Shown: positions 44,573 to 54,054 of the stretch, in pieces
How the letters are laid out: every line of letters begins with the position of its first letter
How positions within the stretch are numbered: position 1 is the first letter of the stretch
Source of the DNA: Mycobacterium sp. AZCC_0083
GTDB taxonomy: Bacteria; Actinomycetota; Actinomycetes; Mycobacteriales; Mycobacteriaceae
DNA length: 64,000 nucleotides
Direction: 5' to 3'
Assembly (NCBI RefSeq): GCF_014202335.1
Contig: NZ_JACHGP010000004.1
Location: 124,001-188,000, forward strand
Position numbers and translations under genes: made by a program
Notes under the pieces: model-generated
Database searches by the model: none
What the model saw: the letters and a program-made list of their open reading frames with translations, nothing else
Told to the model about the DNA's origin: nothing

Positions 44573-44604
44573 GCTCATGTGTGCGGGTGTGTTGACACAT
44601 GAGC
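44573..44604. promoter_or_regulatory. SorC-regulator operator palindrome
   Basis: GCTCATGTGT (44573-44582) and ACACATGAGC (44595-44604) are exact inverted 10-base arms around a 12-base centre. The right arm overlaps the -35 box of the polyol operon promoter. The site lies midway between the two divergent genes, as expected for a SorC/DeoR binding site. Confidence 0.8.
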
Positions 44605-44620
44605 ATAGGGGTTGCATGAT
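44592..44620 (+). promoter_or_regulatory. Promoter of the polyol operon
   Basis: TTGACA (44592-44597), 17 bases, CATGAT (44615-44620), a good housekeeping-type promoter. The transcript start would be about 44627, some 31 bases before the ATG 44658, leaving room for the ribosome binding site GGAG at 44647. The -35 box is covered by the right arm of the palindrome, so repressor binding would exclude polymerase. Confidence 0.65.
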
Positions 44621-44657
44621 CTGGATCACAACAACATGTGAGTATTGGAGACATCAG

Positions 44658-45296
44658 ATGAGCACGGGCGACGCGGAGTTGGCCGATCTGGCCAGCGCCG
44701 TGCTGTCCAGGGAGGCAAACGCGCTGGCCGCGCTCGTCACCAGCGTGGAGACGGACGTGATCCGCATCGCCCGCCGGGTACTGGCGACGCCCGGCAAGGT
44801 CGTCACCACCGGTTCGGGCACGTCCGGGATCATGGCCGAGCGTCTCGCTCATCTGTTGTCCGTGTGCGGAACACCCGCGGTTTACCTGCCATCGATGGAC
44901 GCCCTGCACGGCGGCATGGGTGCCGTCACCGCGTCGGACCTGGTGCTCGCCGTCTCGAAGACCGGCCTCTCGAGCGAGCTGACCAGCCTGGTCGAGCGCT
45001 TCGTCCGCCGCGGTGTTGACGTCGTCGCTCTGACCGAGAACCCCGGCTCGTCGTTCGCGCTTGCCGCCACCGAGGTGGTCGCCCTGCCTCCGACCCCGGC
45101 CGACGCCGACCCCGGCGACATGATCGCCATGGCCAGCACGCTTGCGGTCGGGGCATGGGGAGACGCGCTGGCCGTGGTCTCCATGGCACTTCGCGGCCAC
45201 ACCGTGGAAGACGTCGTCGACAGTCACCCCGCGGGTGGCGTCGGAGCCCGCGGCCGTCAGCCCGGCGACGAATCGGCTCAGGTGGTCCGACGATGA
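44658..45296 (+). CDS. SIS-domain sugar-phosphate isomerase, KpsF/GutQ-like
   Basis: A 212-residue SIS protein, aligned by eye with the SIS half of arabinose-5-phosphate isomerases: GSGTSG 52-57, DALHGGMG with His84, and the C-terminal DSHPAGG with His190. It lacks the CBS pair of KdsD/KpsF (about 320 residues). From memory of KdsD, the catalytic Lys is Thr here (55) and the Glu of SGETEE is not conserved (SKTGLSSEL), so the substrate or mechanism may differ. First gene of the operon; ATG 44658 has GGAG upstream, and the stop overlaps the kinase gene (ATGA). Confidence 0.87.
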   Translation: MSTGDAELADLASAVLSREANALAALVTSVETDVIRIARRVLATPGKVVTTGSGTSGIMAERLAHLLSVCGTPAVYLPSMDALHGGMGAVTASDLVLAVSKTGLSSELTSLVERFVRRGVDVVALTENPGSSFALAATEVVALPPTPADADPGDMIAMASTLAVGAWGDALAVVSMALRGHTVEDVVDSHPAGGVGARGRQPGDESAQVVRR

Positions 45297-46774
45297 ACGC
45301 CGTGCTCGGCGTCGATTCGTCGACGCAATCCTGCAAGGTCGAGCTGCGTGACGTCGACACCGGACAACTGCTGGGTACCGGCGCGGCACCGCACCCGCCC
45401 GCCTTCCCGCCCCGCAGCGAGCAGCACCCCAGCGACTGGGTGGCGGCGTTCGTCGCGGCGACCCGCGCCGCACTCGCCTCCTGCGAGCGGCCCGTCACCG
45501 TCCGCGCCATCTCGGTGGCCGCGCAGTGCCACGGGCTCGTGCTGCTCGACGCGGCGGGGCAGCCGCTGCGGGCCGCGAAGCTGTGGAACGACACCACGGG
45601 CGCACCCAACCTGGTCCGGCTGGCCGACCGGATCGGTACGCGCCGCTGGGTGCTTCGCATCGGGTCGTTGCCGACGGCCGCATTCACGATCGCCAAGCTC
45701 GCCTGGGTCGCCGAACACGAACCCGGCCTGCTGGACCGAGTGGCCACGATCCTGCTGCCCCACGACTACCTGACCTACTGGCTGACAGGCGCCAGGGTGA
45801 CCGACCGTTCCGACGCATCGGGCACCGGCTACTTCGATGCCACTGCCCGCGAATGGATCACCGGGTATCTGAATCTGGCTGCGGGCGCCCGCGATTGGGC
45901 GCCGAAGCTGCCGACCGTCCTTGACCCGACCGATGTCGCAGGAACCGTGCGCGCCGTAGCGGCCGACCAGCTCGGATTGCCGTCAGGAGTCTTGGTTGGC
46001 CCAGGGGGCGGTGACCAGCACGCCGGCTACCTCGGGCTCGGCCTGATCGACGGGGACCAGTACTTCGGCATCGGCACCTCCGGCGTCGTGGCGACGTCGT
46101 CGCGCACCCCGGTGTTCGATCCCAGCGGATTGGTCGACGGGGTGGCCGACCTGACCGGCGGCTACCTGCCCCTCGTCAGCACCCTCAACGCGGCAAGGGT
46201 CGGCGACGTGGCCGCCCGGCTGCTTGGCACCGACCTCGACGGGCTGACCGAGTTGGCGCTGGACGCCGGCGATACCCAGGGGCCGGTGTTGGTGCCATTC
46301 CTCGACGGCGAGCGCAAGCCCGACCGCCCCGATGCCCGTGGCACCTTCGTCGACATCACTTCGCACACCAGTCGTGCAGAGTTGGCGCGGTCGTTCGTCG
46401 AAGGGCCGCTGCTGTCGCTGCTGAGTGGACGAGACAACCTGCGCGCCTGTGGAGTTGAACTCAACGCGCGAATCACCGCGGTGGGTGGCGGGTCGCGCTC
46501 GCCTGCAACGCGACAGCTGCTGGCCGACCTGTCGGGCGAGGAGGTGGTCACCCTCGATGCCGAGGAGGCGACTGCTCGCGGGGCCTGCATTCAGGCCGCG
46601 GCGGTCGCCGCCGGTGCCGACACCGGCGGCCTCGTCGATCTCGCCAAGCGCTGGCAGCCCGCGGTGCGGGCCGCCGCGGTACCGCGGCATACCGGTCGCG
46701 ACGTGCCCGCGCTGCGGGCGCGCTGGGCGGCGGTGGCCGAGTCGCCGCTGATCGACGGCGGGCCCGCCTCGTGA
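45293..46774 (+). CDS. FGGY-family carbohydrate kinase, xylulokinase-like
   Basis: A 493-residue FGGY kinase: phosphate loop DSSTQSCK near 8-15, substrate block AAQCHG (76-81; xylulokinase usually QMHG), catalytic Asp241 in GPGGGDQHAG, and the ATP-side GGGSRSP block. Xylulokinase phosphorylates D-xylulose to xylulose 5-phosphate; relatives act on other ketoses. The change M to C in QMHG hints at a different or broader substrate. It sits between the SIS isomerase and the Rpe-like gene with four-base overlaps on both sides. Confidence 0.9.
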   Translation: MNAVLGVDSSTQSCKVELRDVDTGQLLGTGAAPHPPAFPPRSEQHPSDWVAAFVAATRAALASCERPVTVRAISVAAQCHGLVLLDAAGQPLRAAKLWNDTTGAPNLVRLADRIGTRRWVLRIGSLPTAAFTIAKLAWVAEHEPGLLDRVATILLPHDYLTYWLTGARVTDRSDASGTGYFDATAREWITGYLNLAAGARDWAPKLPTVLDPTDVAGTVRAVAADQLGLPSGVLVGPGGGDQHAGYLGLGLIDGDQYFGIGTSGVVATSSRTPVFDPSGLVDGVADLTGGYLPLVSTLNAARVGDVAARLLGTDLDGLTELALDAGDTQGPVLVPFLDGERKPDRPDARGTFVDITSHTSRAELARSFVEGPLLSLLSGRDNLRACGVELNARITAVGGGSRSPATRQLLADLSGEEVVTLDAEEATARGACIQAAAVAAGADTGGLVDLAKRWQPAVRAAAVPRHTGRDVPALRARWAAVAESPLIDGGPAS

Positions 46775-47451
46775 CCGCGGCGCCCTACCTCGCCCCGTGG
46801 CACTACCGATTCCGCGGCCAGCTCGCCGGCTCGGTGTACGCCGCGCCGCCCGGATCGAGGATCACTGCCGCCCACGCTCTCTCGGAGGCAGGGATGGCCG
46901 TGCACGTCGACGTGATGGCCGAAACGGAGGGCTTGCCCGCCGGGGTGGGCATGGCCGAGCTGGCCGACATCGTCGCCGCCGTCGGCTCGTCCAGCGTCGA
47001 GGTGCACCTGATCGGTTCGCCCGAGTTCGTCGACACCAAGCTGCTCCGCATCCTGCACTTGCGCCCCGCCAAGGTGTTTCTGCCGTGGGACGCGTTCACC
47101 GAGCGGCGGGCCAACGCCCTTCGAGCCGTTGGCAGCTCGGCCTGGATCGCGCTGTGGCGGGAGTGGGACGGCCTCGACCCGTCGGCGCCGCCGTGGCGTG
47201 CCACCCCCGACGGGCTCCTGGTCATGCTCATCGAACCGGGGAGCCGGGGCCGCAGTGCAATCAGAAGACTGGACGTCGTGGCGGCCTGCGCGGGCCACCT
47301 GCCGGTCGCCGTCGACGGCGGCGTCACCGAATCGGTCGCCGAGCGCAGCGTCACCGCGGGTGCCCGCTCCATCGTCGTCGGGCGGGCGCTGCTTGGCGGA
47401 ACCGCCGAAACACCTGGCCTGTTTGCCATCTCGAACGAAGGGAAACCATGA
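46771..47451 (+). CDS. Ribulose-phosphate-3-epimerase-like TIM-barrel protein
   Basis: A 226-residue protein with the metal ligands of ribulose-5-phosphate 3-epimerase: HVDVM (His45, Asp47), EVHL (His79) and VDGGVT (Asp182). The rest diverges strongly from housekeeping Rpe, and the catalytic Asp-linked loop of Rpe (MDxxxVPN) reads MAETEGLPAG here. It may epimerise a ketose phosphate produced by the FGGY kinase, as AlsE does for allulose 6-phosphate. GTG 46771 overlaps the kinase stop. Confidence 0.83.
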   Translation: MTAAPYLAPWHYRFRGQLAGSVYAAPPGSRITAAHALSEAGMAVHVDVMAETEGLPAGVGMAELADIVAAVGSSSVEVHLIGSPEFVDTKLLRILHLRPAKVFLPWDAFTERRANALRAVGSSAWIALWREWDGLDPSAPPWRATPDGLLVMLIEPGSRGRSAIRRLDVVAACAGHLPVAVDGGVTESVAERSVTAGARSIVVGRALLGGTAETPGLFAISNEGKP

Positions 47452-48485
47452 GTAGCGCCACCCCGATCAGCCCCACCATGCGTGCGAGCGTGATGACAGG
47501 GGTCGGCACCCTCGTGGTCGAGGACCGTCCCACCCCGTCACCCGGCCCGCACGAAGTCCTCGTCGAGGTCGCCGCCGTCGGCGTGTGCGGCTCCGACGTG
47601 CACTACTACCGGCACGGCCGGATCGCCGACTTCATCGTCGAGGAACCGATGATCCTCGGCCACGAACTATCGGGGCGCATCGTCGCGGTCGGTGACGGTG
47701 TCGACGCAGACCGGGTGGGGCAGCGTGTCGCCGTCGAGCCGCAGCACCCCTGCCGCCGGTGCAAGCAGTGCGCCGCGGGCCGCTACAACATGTGCCCCGA
47801 GATGAAGTTCTACGCCACCCCGCCGGTCGACGGGGCGTTCTGCCGCTACGTCACCATCGGCGCCGAAATGGCCCATCCGGTACCGGATTCCATGTCGGAC
47901 GACGCGGCGGCACTACTCGAACCGCTTTCGGTGGCGATCGCCACGATGCGCAAGGCCGGGATCGTCCCCGGCTCCTCCGTCCTCATCGCGGGCGCGGGGC
48001 CGATCGGCGTGATCTGCGCCCAGGCCGCCCGTGCCTTCGGCGCCTCCCGGATCGTGGTGACCGATCTGGTGGCGTCGCGTCGGGAACGGGCGCTGCGCTT
48101 CGGCGCCACCGAAGTCCTCGATCCCGCCGTCGACGACGTCGCAGCGCTCGACCCGCAAGTCGACGCCTTCGTCGACGCCAGCGGTGCGCCGCCTGCCGTG
48201 GTCAGCGGAATCATGGCGGTCGGCCCGGCGGGCCGGGTGGTGCTCGTCGGCATGGGCCCTGGTGACTACGCGCTGCCGATCGGCTACATCCAGATCATGG
48301 AGATCACCGTCACCGGGGTCTTCCGGTACACCGATACCTGGCCCGCGGCAATACATCTGGTGAGTTCGGGCGCAGTCGATCTGGACTCGCTGGTGACCGG
48401 CCGGTACGACCTCGAACACGTCGCCGACGCCCTCGACAGCGATACCGAACCGACCAGCCTGAAGTCGATCGTGAGGCCGTCGTGA
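47448..48485 (+). CDS. Zinc-dependent polyol dehydrogenase (sorbitol/xylitol DH-like)
   Basis: Medium-chain dehydrogenase of 345 residues. The catalytic zinc site has Cys47 (VCGSDVHYY), His72-Glu73 (GHE) and a Glu near 155; the structural zinc site has Cys102, 105, 108 and 116. The nucleotide loop is GAGPIG. VCGSDVHYYRHG is typical for sorbitol/xylitol dehydrogenases, which oxidise a polyol to a ketose with NAD. ATG 47448 overlaps the Rpe-like stop and follows AAGGGAAA. Overlaps the SDR gene by four bases. Confidence 0.92.
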   Translation: MSSATPISPTMRASVMTGVGTLVVEDRPTPSPGPHEVLVEVAAVGVCGSDVHYYRHGRIADFIVEEPMILGHELSGRIVAVGDGVDADRVGQRVAVEPQHPCRRCKQCAAGRYNMCPEMKFYATPPVDGAFCRYVTIGAEMAHPVPDSMSDDAAALLEPLSVAIATMRKAGIVPGSSVLIAGAGPIGVICAQAARAFGASRIVVTDLVASRRERALRFGATEVLDPAVDDVAALDPQVDAFVDASGAPPAVVSGIMAVGPAGRVVLVGMGPGDYALPIGYIQIMEITVTGVFRYTDTWPAAIHLVSSGAVDLDSLVTGRYDLEHVADALDSDTEPTSLKSIVRPS

Positions 48486-49249
48486 CGGGACGCTCACCGT
48501 TCGACCTGACCGGGCGCACCGCCCTGGTGACCGGCGGCAACCAAGGGCTCGGCAAGGCGTTCGCCATCGGCCTGGCCGAGGCGGGCGCGGAGGTCGCGAT
48601 CGCCGGACGCAGTGCCGAGCGCAACGACGAGGTGGTCGCAGAAGCGGCCGCCGCCGGCCATCGCATCCATCCGATCACCGCCGACATCACCCGCGCCGCG
48701 GACGTCGACCGGATGACGGGCCAAGCCATCGAGGCCCTCGGGCACCTCGACATCCTGGTCAACAACGCAGGCACCTGCTATCACGGTGAGTCCTGGACGG
48801 TCACCGAAGGCGAATGGGACGCGGTATTCGACCTCAACGTGAAGGCGCTGTGGGCGTGCTCGCTCGCCGTGGGCGCGCACATGCGCCAGCGGGGTAGCGG
48901 CTCGATCGTCAACATCGGATCGATCTCCGCGCTCATCGTCAACCGACCTCAGATGCAACCCGCGTACAACGCCTCGAAGGCCGCTGTGCACCACCTCACC
49001 AAATCGCTTGCCGCCGAATGGGCTCGGCTCGGAATCCGGGTCAATGCTCTGGCACCCGGCTACGTGAAGACGGAAATGGCGCCCGTCGACCGGCCGGAGT
49101 TCAAGCGGCACTGGATCGACGACACGCCGCAGCAGCGCTATGCCCTGCCCGAGGAGATCGCGCCGAGCGTGGTGTTCCTGGCCAGCGACGCTGCCTCGTT
49201 CATCACCGGTTCGGTGCTCGTCGCGGACGGCGGGTACACCGCATGGTGA
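48482..49249 (+). CDS. SDR family oxidoreductase, polyol-cluster member
   Basis: Classical SDR of 255 residues with TGGNQGLG near 17-24, NNAGTC near 91, catalytic YNASK near 162 and the C-terminal ITGSVLVADGGYTAW. This resembles sugar-alcohol/gluconate-type SDRs. The GTG 48482 start overlaps the preceding dehydrogenase stop. Together with two zinc dehydrogenases it gives the operon three oxidoreductases (four with the divergent SDR), more than a single polyol needs. Confidence 0.9.
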   Translation: MTGRSPFDLTGRTALVTGGNQGLGKAFAIGLAEAGAEVAIAGRSAERNDEVVAEAAAAGHRIHPITADITRAADVDRMTGQAIEALGHLDILVNNAGTCYHGESWTVTEGEWDAVFDLNVKALWACSLAVGAHMRQRGSGSIVNIGSISALIVNRPQMQPAYNASKAAVHHLTKSLAAEWARLGIRVNALAPGYVKTEMAPVDRPEFKRHWIDDTPQQRYALPEEIAPSVVFLASDAASFITGSVLVADGGYTAW

Positions 49250-50307
49250 CTGGTGCGGCGGTGAATCGGCGCGTCGTGGTCAACGGGCTCCACGACGTCG
49301 TCGTGGAGACGGTGGCAGAACCGGTGCCCGTCGCAGGCGAGGCCCGCGTGCGGACCACCGTCGTCGGGATCTGCGGTTCCGACCTGCACGCCGCGTCCGG
49401 CCACCATCCGTTCATCGATCTGCCCTATCGGCCCGGCCACGAAGCGGTCGGCGTTGTCGAGGCGGTCGGGCCCGGCGTCGACGAATCCTGGATCGGGAGA
49501 AGGGTGACGATCGAACCGAATCTGGCGTGCGGGCACTGTACGCAGTGCCGCTCCGGCCGGTACAACATCTGTCGTGAGTTGCAGGTGTTCGGCTGCCAGA
49601 CACCCGGTGCGCTGGCCGACTCGTTCACCATCGCCGAGGACAGGATGGTCCGGTTGGCCGACGAACTCGACGACCGGCACGCCGTGCTGATCGAGCCGTT
49701 GGCCACCCCGGTGCACGCGGTGCGCCGGGCCGAGGAGACTGTCGGCGATCTGTTCGACCGGCCCGTAGTGGTGATCGGCGCCGGACCCATCGGGCTCTTC
49801 GCGCTACTCGCGGCACGGCACGTCGGAGCAAGGGTGATCGTCGCCGACCTGCTGGAGTCCAAGCGGGCCAGGGCCGAACGTCTCGGTGCTGCTGGAACGT
49901 TCGACCCGACGGCACCTGACGCGATCGCCGCCGCACGCAGGCTCCTCGGCGGCCCGGCTGCCGTGGTGATCGACTGCGTAGCGAGGGAGAGCTCGGTGGC
50001 ACAGGCCGTCGAGCTGGTCGACAAGGGCGGCGCGATCATGATCGTCGGCGTCGCCGCAGGTGCCACCCCTGTGCCGCTGGACCTCATCCAGGACCGAGAG
50101 TTGGCCCTGATCGGCAGCCTGATGTACGTCCGCGAGGACTTCATTGCCGCGCTCGACATGTTGGCTTCCGGTGCGGTGCCGGTCGACGAGATCATCAGCG
50201 CCGAGTTCGATCTCGAACATTCCGCGGAGGCGTTCGCCGCGTCGGCGGATGCGGAGAACGTCAAGGTGCTCGTCACCGTCGGAAGCGATCCCGGGAGATC
50301 CCGATGA
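49243..50307 (+). CDS. Zinc-dependent alcohol/polyol dehydrogenase
   Basis: A second medium-chain dehydrogenase, 354 residues, distinct from the first. Catalytic zinc residues Cys44, His66, Glu67; structural zinc Cys96, 99, 102, 110; nucleotide loop GAGPIG. The start is ATG 49243 or GTG 49246, both overlapping the SDR stop. It resembles the threonine/galactitol/L-iditol dehydrogenase types; the substrate is unknown. Its stop overlaps the ABC ATPase gene (ATGA). Confidence 0.9.
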   Translation: MVTGAAVNRRVVVNGLHDVVVETVAEPVPVAGEARVRTTVVGICGSDLHAASGHHPFIDLPYRPGHEAVGVVEAVGPGVDESWIGRRVTIEPNLACGHCTQCRSGRYNICRELQVFGCQTPGALADSFTIAEDRMVRLADELDDRHAVLIEPLATPVHAVRRAEETVGDLFDRPVVVIGAGPIGLFALLAARHVGARVIVADLLESKRARAERLGAAGTFDPTAPDAIAAARRLLGGPAAVVIDCVARESSVAQAVELVDKGGAIMIVGVAAGATPVPLDLIQDRELALIGSLMYVREDFIAALDMLASGAVPVDEIISAEFDLEHSAEAFAASADAENVKVLVTVGSDPGRSR

Positions 50308-51866
50308 GCCAGGCGGTGCTCGAATGCGCCGACATCCACAAGAGTTTCGGCGGGGTGCCGGTGCTCAAGGGCATCACCCTTGATCTCCAGCCGGGGACGG
50401 TGACCGCGCTGGCCGGCGAGAACGGCGCTGGCAAGTCGACGTTGATGAAGATCGTCAGCGGTCAGTACAGCGCCGATCACGGCACCGTTTCGGTCAAGGG
50501 CAGCCACCTCGCCCCTGGCAATACCCGCGATGCGGTCAAGCACGGCGTGGCCATCGTGCCGCAGGAGCTGGCGTCCATCGAGGACATGACGGTCTACGAA
50601 AACCTATTCGTCGGAAGGGAACTGCGGGTCGGCCCATTCCTGAACCGGCACGCGATGATCGGCATGGCCGCGGAGACCCTGGCGGCGTTCGACGTCGCGA
50701 TCTCGCCGACGGCCCGGATGGGGAGCCTGCCGGTCGGCATGCGGCAGATCGTCGAGATCGTCAAGGCCTCTCGCACCGGTGCCCAGGTGGTAATGCTCGA
50801 CGAGCCCACGTCGGCGATCTCCGAGCGTGAGGTCGAAGGCCTCTACAAGATCGTGCGCCGACTGCGTGAGCACGGCGTGGCGATGGTCTACACCACCCAC
50901 AAGATGGCCGAGATCCGCGCCATCGCCGACCGTGTCGTGGTGTTGCGCGATGGCGGACTCATCATGGACGAGCCCATCGAGGGAGTGTCCGACGACGACA
51001 TCGTCACCGCGATGATCGGCCGCGAACTCGACACGTTGTTCCCCGAGCGTGGCGTGCCAAGAGCGGATGCGGTGCTCGAGGTCAAGGATCTGCAGGTCGC
51101 TGGGGCTTCGGCGCCGGTGTCGTTCTCGGTGAGGGCCGGCGAGATCCTTGGTCTTGCAGGCCTTGTCGGGGCGGGCCGCACCGAACTGCTCGAAGCGGTC
51201 TTCGGGTCCAGGAAGACCACGGGTGGTGAGATCACGGTGAAGGGCAAGCGGGTCAAGCGCAATGCCCCCGCCGCCGCGATCACCGAGGGCATGGCGATGG
51301 TCCCCGAGGACCGCAAGCTCTCCGGCGTCGTCCTGTCGATGAGCGTGCTCGACAACGGCTCGCTGCCACGACTGTCGTCGTTGTCCGTCGCCGGCTGGCT
51401 GCGCGGCAAGTCGCGCACCAAGGCCGTCTCGGACGTGATGTCGTCCGTCCACCTGCACAGCAACGGGTTGAAGCAGTCCGTCGGCACGCTGTCGGGTGGC
51501 AACCAGCAGAAGGTCGTCCTGGCCCGATGGCTCACCGGTGACGTCAACGTGTTGCTGCTCGACGAGCCGACCCGCGGCGTCGACGTGGGCGCGCGCAGCG
51601 AGATCTACCGCATCATCACCGATTTCGCGGCGGCCGGGATGGCCGTCGTGATGGCTTCGTCGGACATGCCCGAGATCGTCGGGTTGTCGCACCGGGCGTT
51701 CGTCATGCGGGGCGGCGCCCTCGTCGGCGAACTGGACCGCGACGCCCTCGATCATCACGCCGTGCAGGAATCCGTCTTCCGGATGGCGACCGCCCTCGGC
51801 GGTCGGACACCCGAACCCTCCTCAACCGCCGTGCGCTCGCCAGAACCACCGGAGGCAGAATCGTGA
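50304..51866 (+). CDS. Sugar ABC transporter ATP-binding protein (RbsA-like)
   Basis: A 520-residue double ABC ATPase of the ribose/galactose/xylose group. Domain 1 has Walker A AGENGAGKST (near 39-48), and domain 2 the degenerate loop GLVGAGRTELLE usual in RbsA, plus signature LSGGNQQK and LLLDEPTRGVD. Only the first domain's signature (VGMRQIVEI) deviates, as normal for the family. RBS GGGAG; ATG overlaps the upstream gene. Works with the permease at 51863 and the binding proteins. Confidence 0.94.
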   Translation: MSQAVLECADIHKSFGGVPVLKGITLDLQPGTVTALAGENGAGKSTLMKIVSGQYSADHGTVSVKGSHLAPGNTRDAVKHGVAIVPQELASIEDMTVYENLFVGRELRVGPFLNRHAMIGMAAETLAAFDVAISPTARMGSLPVGMRQIVEIVKASRTGAQVVMLDEPTSAISEREVEGLYKIVRRLREHGVAMVYTTHKMAEIRAIADRVVVLRDGGLIMDEPIEGVSDDDIVTAMIGRELDTLFPERGVPRADAVLEVKDLQVAGASAPVSFSVRAGEILGLAGLVGAGRTELLEAVFGSRKTTGGEITVKGKRVKRNAPAAAITEGMAMVPEDRKLSGVVLSMSVLDNGSLPRLSSLSVAGWLRGKSRTKAVSDVMSSVHLHSNGLKQSVGTLSGGNQQKVVLARWLTGDVNVLLLDEPTRGVDVGARSEIYRIITDFAAAGMAVVMASSDMPEIVGLSHRAFVMRGGALVGELDRDALDHHAVQESVFRMATALGGRTPEPSSTAVRSPEPPEAES

Positions 51867-52900
51867 CAACCGGTCTCAGCACCGACGACACCCCACCCGA
51901 AATCGACAAGGCGATCGTTCCATCCCCGACCACCGGTGAACCGGTCCGTCTGCTGTCAAGGGAGTGGTTCGCCGGAGTGGCGTTGCGCTACTCGATGGTC
52001 ATCGTGATGCTGCTGGTGATCATGTACTTCAGTTACCGCAGTGCACGATTCAGCACTCCCGAGAACCTGCTGACCATCCTGGTCGCCGCCGCCCCGTTCG
52101 CGCTGATCGCGCTTGGCCAGACCCTGGTGGTCCTCACCGGCGGCATCGACCTCTCGGTCGGAAGCGTGATCGCGGTATCGGCAATGGCGTCCGCGGCGAC
52201 GGCCAAGGCCAACCCCGGCCAGGTATGGATGACCGTGCTCGTCGCGATGGTGGTCGGACTGGCGGTCGGTTCGGTCAACGGAATCCTGGTGTCGCGCATC
52301 AACGTTCCACCGTTCATCGCGACGCTCGGCACACTGACGGCGGGCTCCGGACTTGCGTATGTCATCGGTGGCGGTGCCCCGATCAACGGTCTGCCCGCGG
52401 AGTTCGGCTCGATCGCCAACACGAAGATCATGGGACTGCAGATCCCGGTGCTGGTGATGATCATCGGCATCGTGGTTCTCGCCGTGGTGATGAAGCGGAC
52501 CACCTACGGGATGCGGGTGTACGCCGTCGGCGGCAACCGCAATGCCGCTGAGATCGCAGGCATCAACGCGAAGAACGTCCTGTTCAGTGTCTACGCCTTC
52601 TCCGGTCTGCTGGCGGGCATCTCCGGGGTGATGTTGGCCTCGCGCGTCATCTCCGGGCCACCCAACCTCGGGCAGGGTTACGAACTCGACGCCATCGCCG
52701 CCGTGGTCATCGGCGGCGCCAGCCTGATGGGCGGCCGCGGCACCGTATGGGGAACGGTGCTGGGCCTGTTCATGATCCAGACGCTGAACAACGGCCTGGA
52801 CATCCTGGTGGTGCCCGCCTATTGGCAGGACGTCATCAAGGGTGTGCTCATCGTCGCGGCGGTGGCCGTCGACGTGTGGTCGACCAGAAGACGAACGTGA
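51863..52900 (+). CDS. Sugar ABC transporter permease (RbsC-like)
   Basis: A 345-residue permease of the RbsC/BPD_transp_2 type with about ten membrane segments and the family motif VLTGGIDLSVGSVIA near 83-97. GTG 51863 has GGAGG upstream and overlaps the ATPase stop. The operon's tight overlaps end here; a 56-base gap with a purine-rich stretch precedes the binding-protein genes. Confidence 0.94.
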   Translation: MTTGLSTDDTPPEIDKAIVPSPTTGEPVRLLSREWFAGVALRYSMVIVMLLVIMYFSYRSARFSTPENLLTILVAAAPFALIALGQTLVVLTGGIDLSVGSVIAVSAMASAATAKANPGQVWMTVLVAMVVGLAVGSVNGILVSRINVPPFIATLGTLTAGSGLAYVIGGGAPINGLPAEFGSIANTKIMGLQIPVLVMIIGIVVLAVVMKRTTYGMRVYAVGGNRNAAEIAGINAKNVLFSVYAFSGLLAGISGVMLASRVISGPPNLGQGYELDAIAAVVIGGASLMGGRGTVWGTVLGLFMIQTLNNGLDILVVPAYWQDVIKGVLIVAAVAVDVWSTRRRT

Positions 52901-52956
52901 TCCGTTGGCACGCAATACCCTTCACCACCGAACGTCACCAAGAGAGTGAGAGATAG

Positions 52957-54006
52957 ATGAGACTGACGACGAAGTTGGCCGTGATCGCCTCCGCAGGAAT
53001 GCTGGGACTCGGCCTCACCGCCTGCGGCGCGGGTGACACCGAATCCAAGAGCGGTAAGACCCGGATCGGCGTGACGGTGTACGACATGAGCTCGTTCATC
53101 ACCGCAGGCAAGGAAGGCATGGATGCCTATGCCAAGGCCAACGACATCGAGCTGCTGTGGAACTCCGCCAACGGCGACGTCTCCACGCAGGCCAACCAAG
53201 TCGACTCGCTGATCAACCAGGGCGTTGACGCCATCATCATCGTTCCGATTCAAGCGGATTCGCTTGGCCCGCAAGTGCAGACCGCGAAGTCAAAGGGCAT
53301 CCCGCTGGTGGCCGTCAACGCCGCCTTGAACAACAAGGACGTGGCGGGCAACGTGCAGCCCGACGACGTCGCCGCGGGCGCGCAGGAGATGCAGATGATG
53401 GCCGACCGCCTCGGCGGCAAGGGCAACATCGTCATCCTGCAGGGTCCGCTTGGGCAGTCCGGCGAGATCGACCGCACGAAGGGTATCGAACAGGTCCTGG
53501 CCAAGTACCCCGACATCAAGGTGCTGGCCAAGGACACCGCCAACTGGAAGCGCGACGAAGCCGTCAACAAGGTGAAGAACTGGATCTCGGGCTTCGGGCC
53601 TCAGATCGACGCCGTGGTGTCCGAGAACGACGACATGGGCCTCGGTGCCCTTCAGGCGCTCAAGGAATCCGGTCGCGCTGGCGTGCCGATCGTCGGCATC
53701 GACGGCATCGAGGACGGCCTGAACGCGGTGAAGAGCGGCGAATTCATCGGTACCTCGCTGCAGAACGGCACCGTCGAGCTGTCGGCCGGGCTCGCCGTGA
53801 CCAACGCCCTCGTCAAGAAGGAGAAGGTCAACACCGAGCCGGTCTACATGATGCCCGCGATCACCAAGGACAACGTCGACGTCGCCTACCAGCACGTCGT
53901 CAGCGACCGGCAGAAGTTCCTCGACGGCCTCAGTGAGCTGACCGCACAGAACCTCAAGACGGGCGACATCGCCTACGAAGGCATTCCTGGCCAGAAGCAG
54001 CAGTGA
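52957..54006 (+). CDS. Sugar ABC transporter binding lipoprotein 1
   Basis: A 349-residue periplasmic-binding-protein type 1 (RbsB-like) lipoprotein with lipobox LTAC (Cys at 23). The mature protein starts [20 protein letters not shown], typical of the sugar-binding group. Candidate ligand contacts are the Trp in LLWNSAN, the Asn-Asp pair in ENDDMG and Asp in GIDGIED. Start ATG 52957 after a purine-rich leader. It is followed by a close copy (54050-55099) of equal length that aligns without gaps. Confidence 0.94.
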   Translation: MRLTTKLAVIASAGMLGLGLTACGAGDTESKSGKTRIGVTVYDMSSFITAGKEGMDAYAKANDIELLWNSANGDVSTQANQVDSLINQGVDAIIIVPIQADSLGPQVQTAKSKGIPLVAVNAALNNKDVAGNVQPDDVAAGAQEMQMMADRLGGKGNIVILQGPLGQSGEIDRTKGIEQVLAKYPDIKVLAKDTANWKRDEAVNKVKNWISGFGPQIDAVVSENDDMGLGALQALKESGRAGVPIVGIDGIEDGLNAVKSGEFIGTSLQNGTVELSAGLAVTNALVKKEKVNTEPVYMMPAITKDNVDVAYQHVVSDRQKFLDGLSELTAQNLKTGDIAYEGIPGQKQQ

Positions 54007-54018
54007 TCGATTTCCCCC

Positions 54019-54054
54019 GAGGAATGCAGCGATGAGGAGGAGTGCAGCGATGAG
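54019..54054. repeat. 18-bp tandem repeat over ribosome binding site and start
   Basis: GAGGAATGCAGCGATGAG (54019-54036) and GAGGAGTGCAGCGATGAG (54037-54054), one mismatch. Each copy holds a Shine-Dalgarno-like GAGGA and an ATG (54032, 54050), and the two ATGs are in frame. The second ATG is the likely start of binding lipoprotein 2. Confidence 0.85.
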
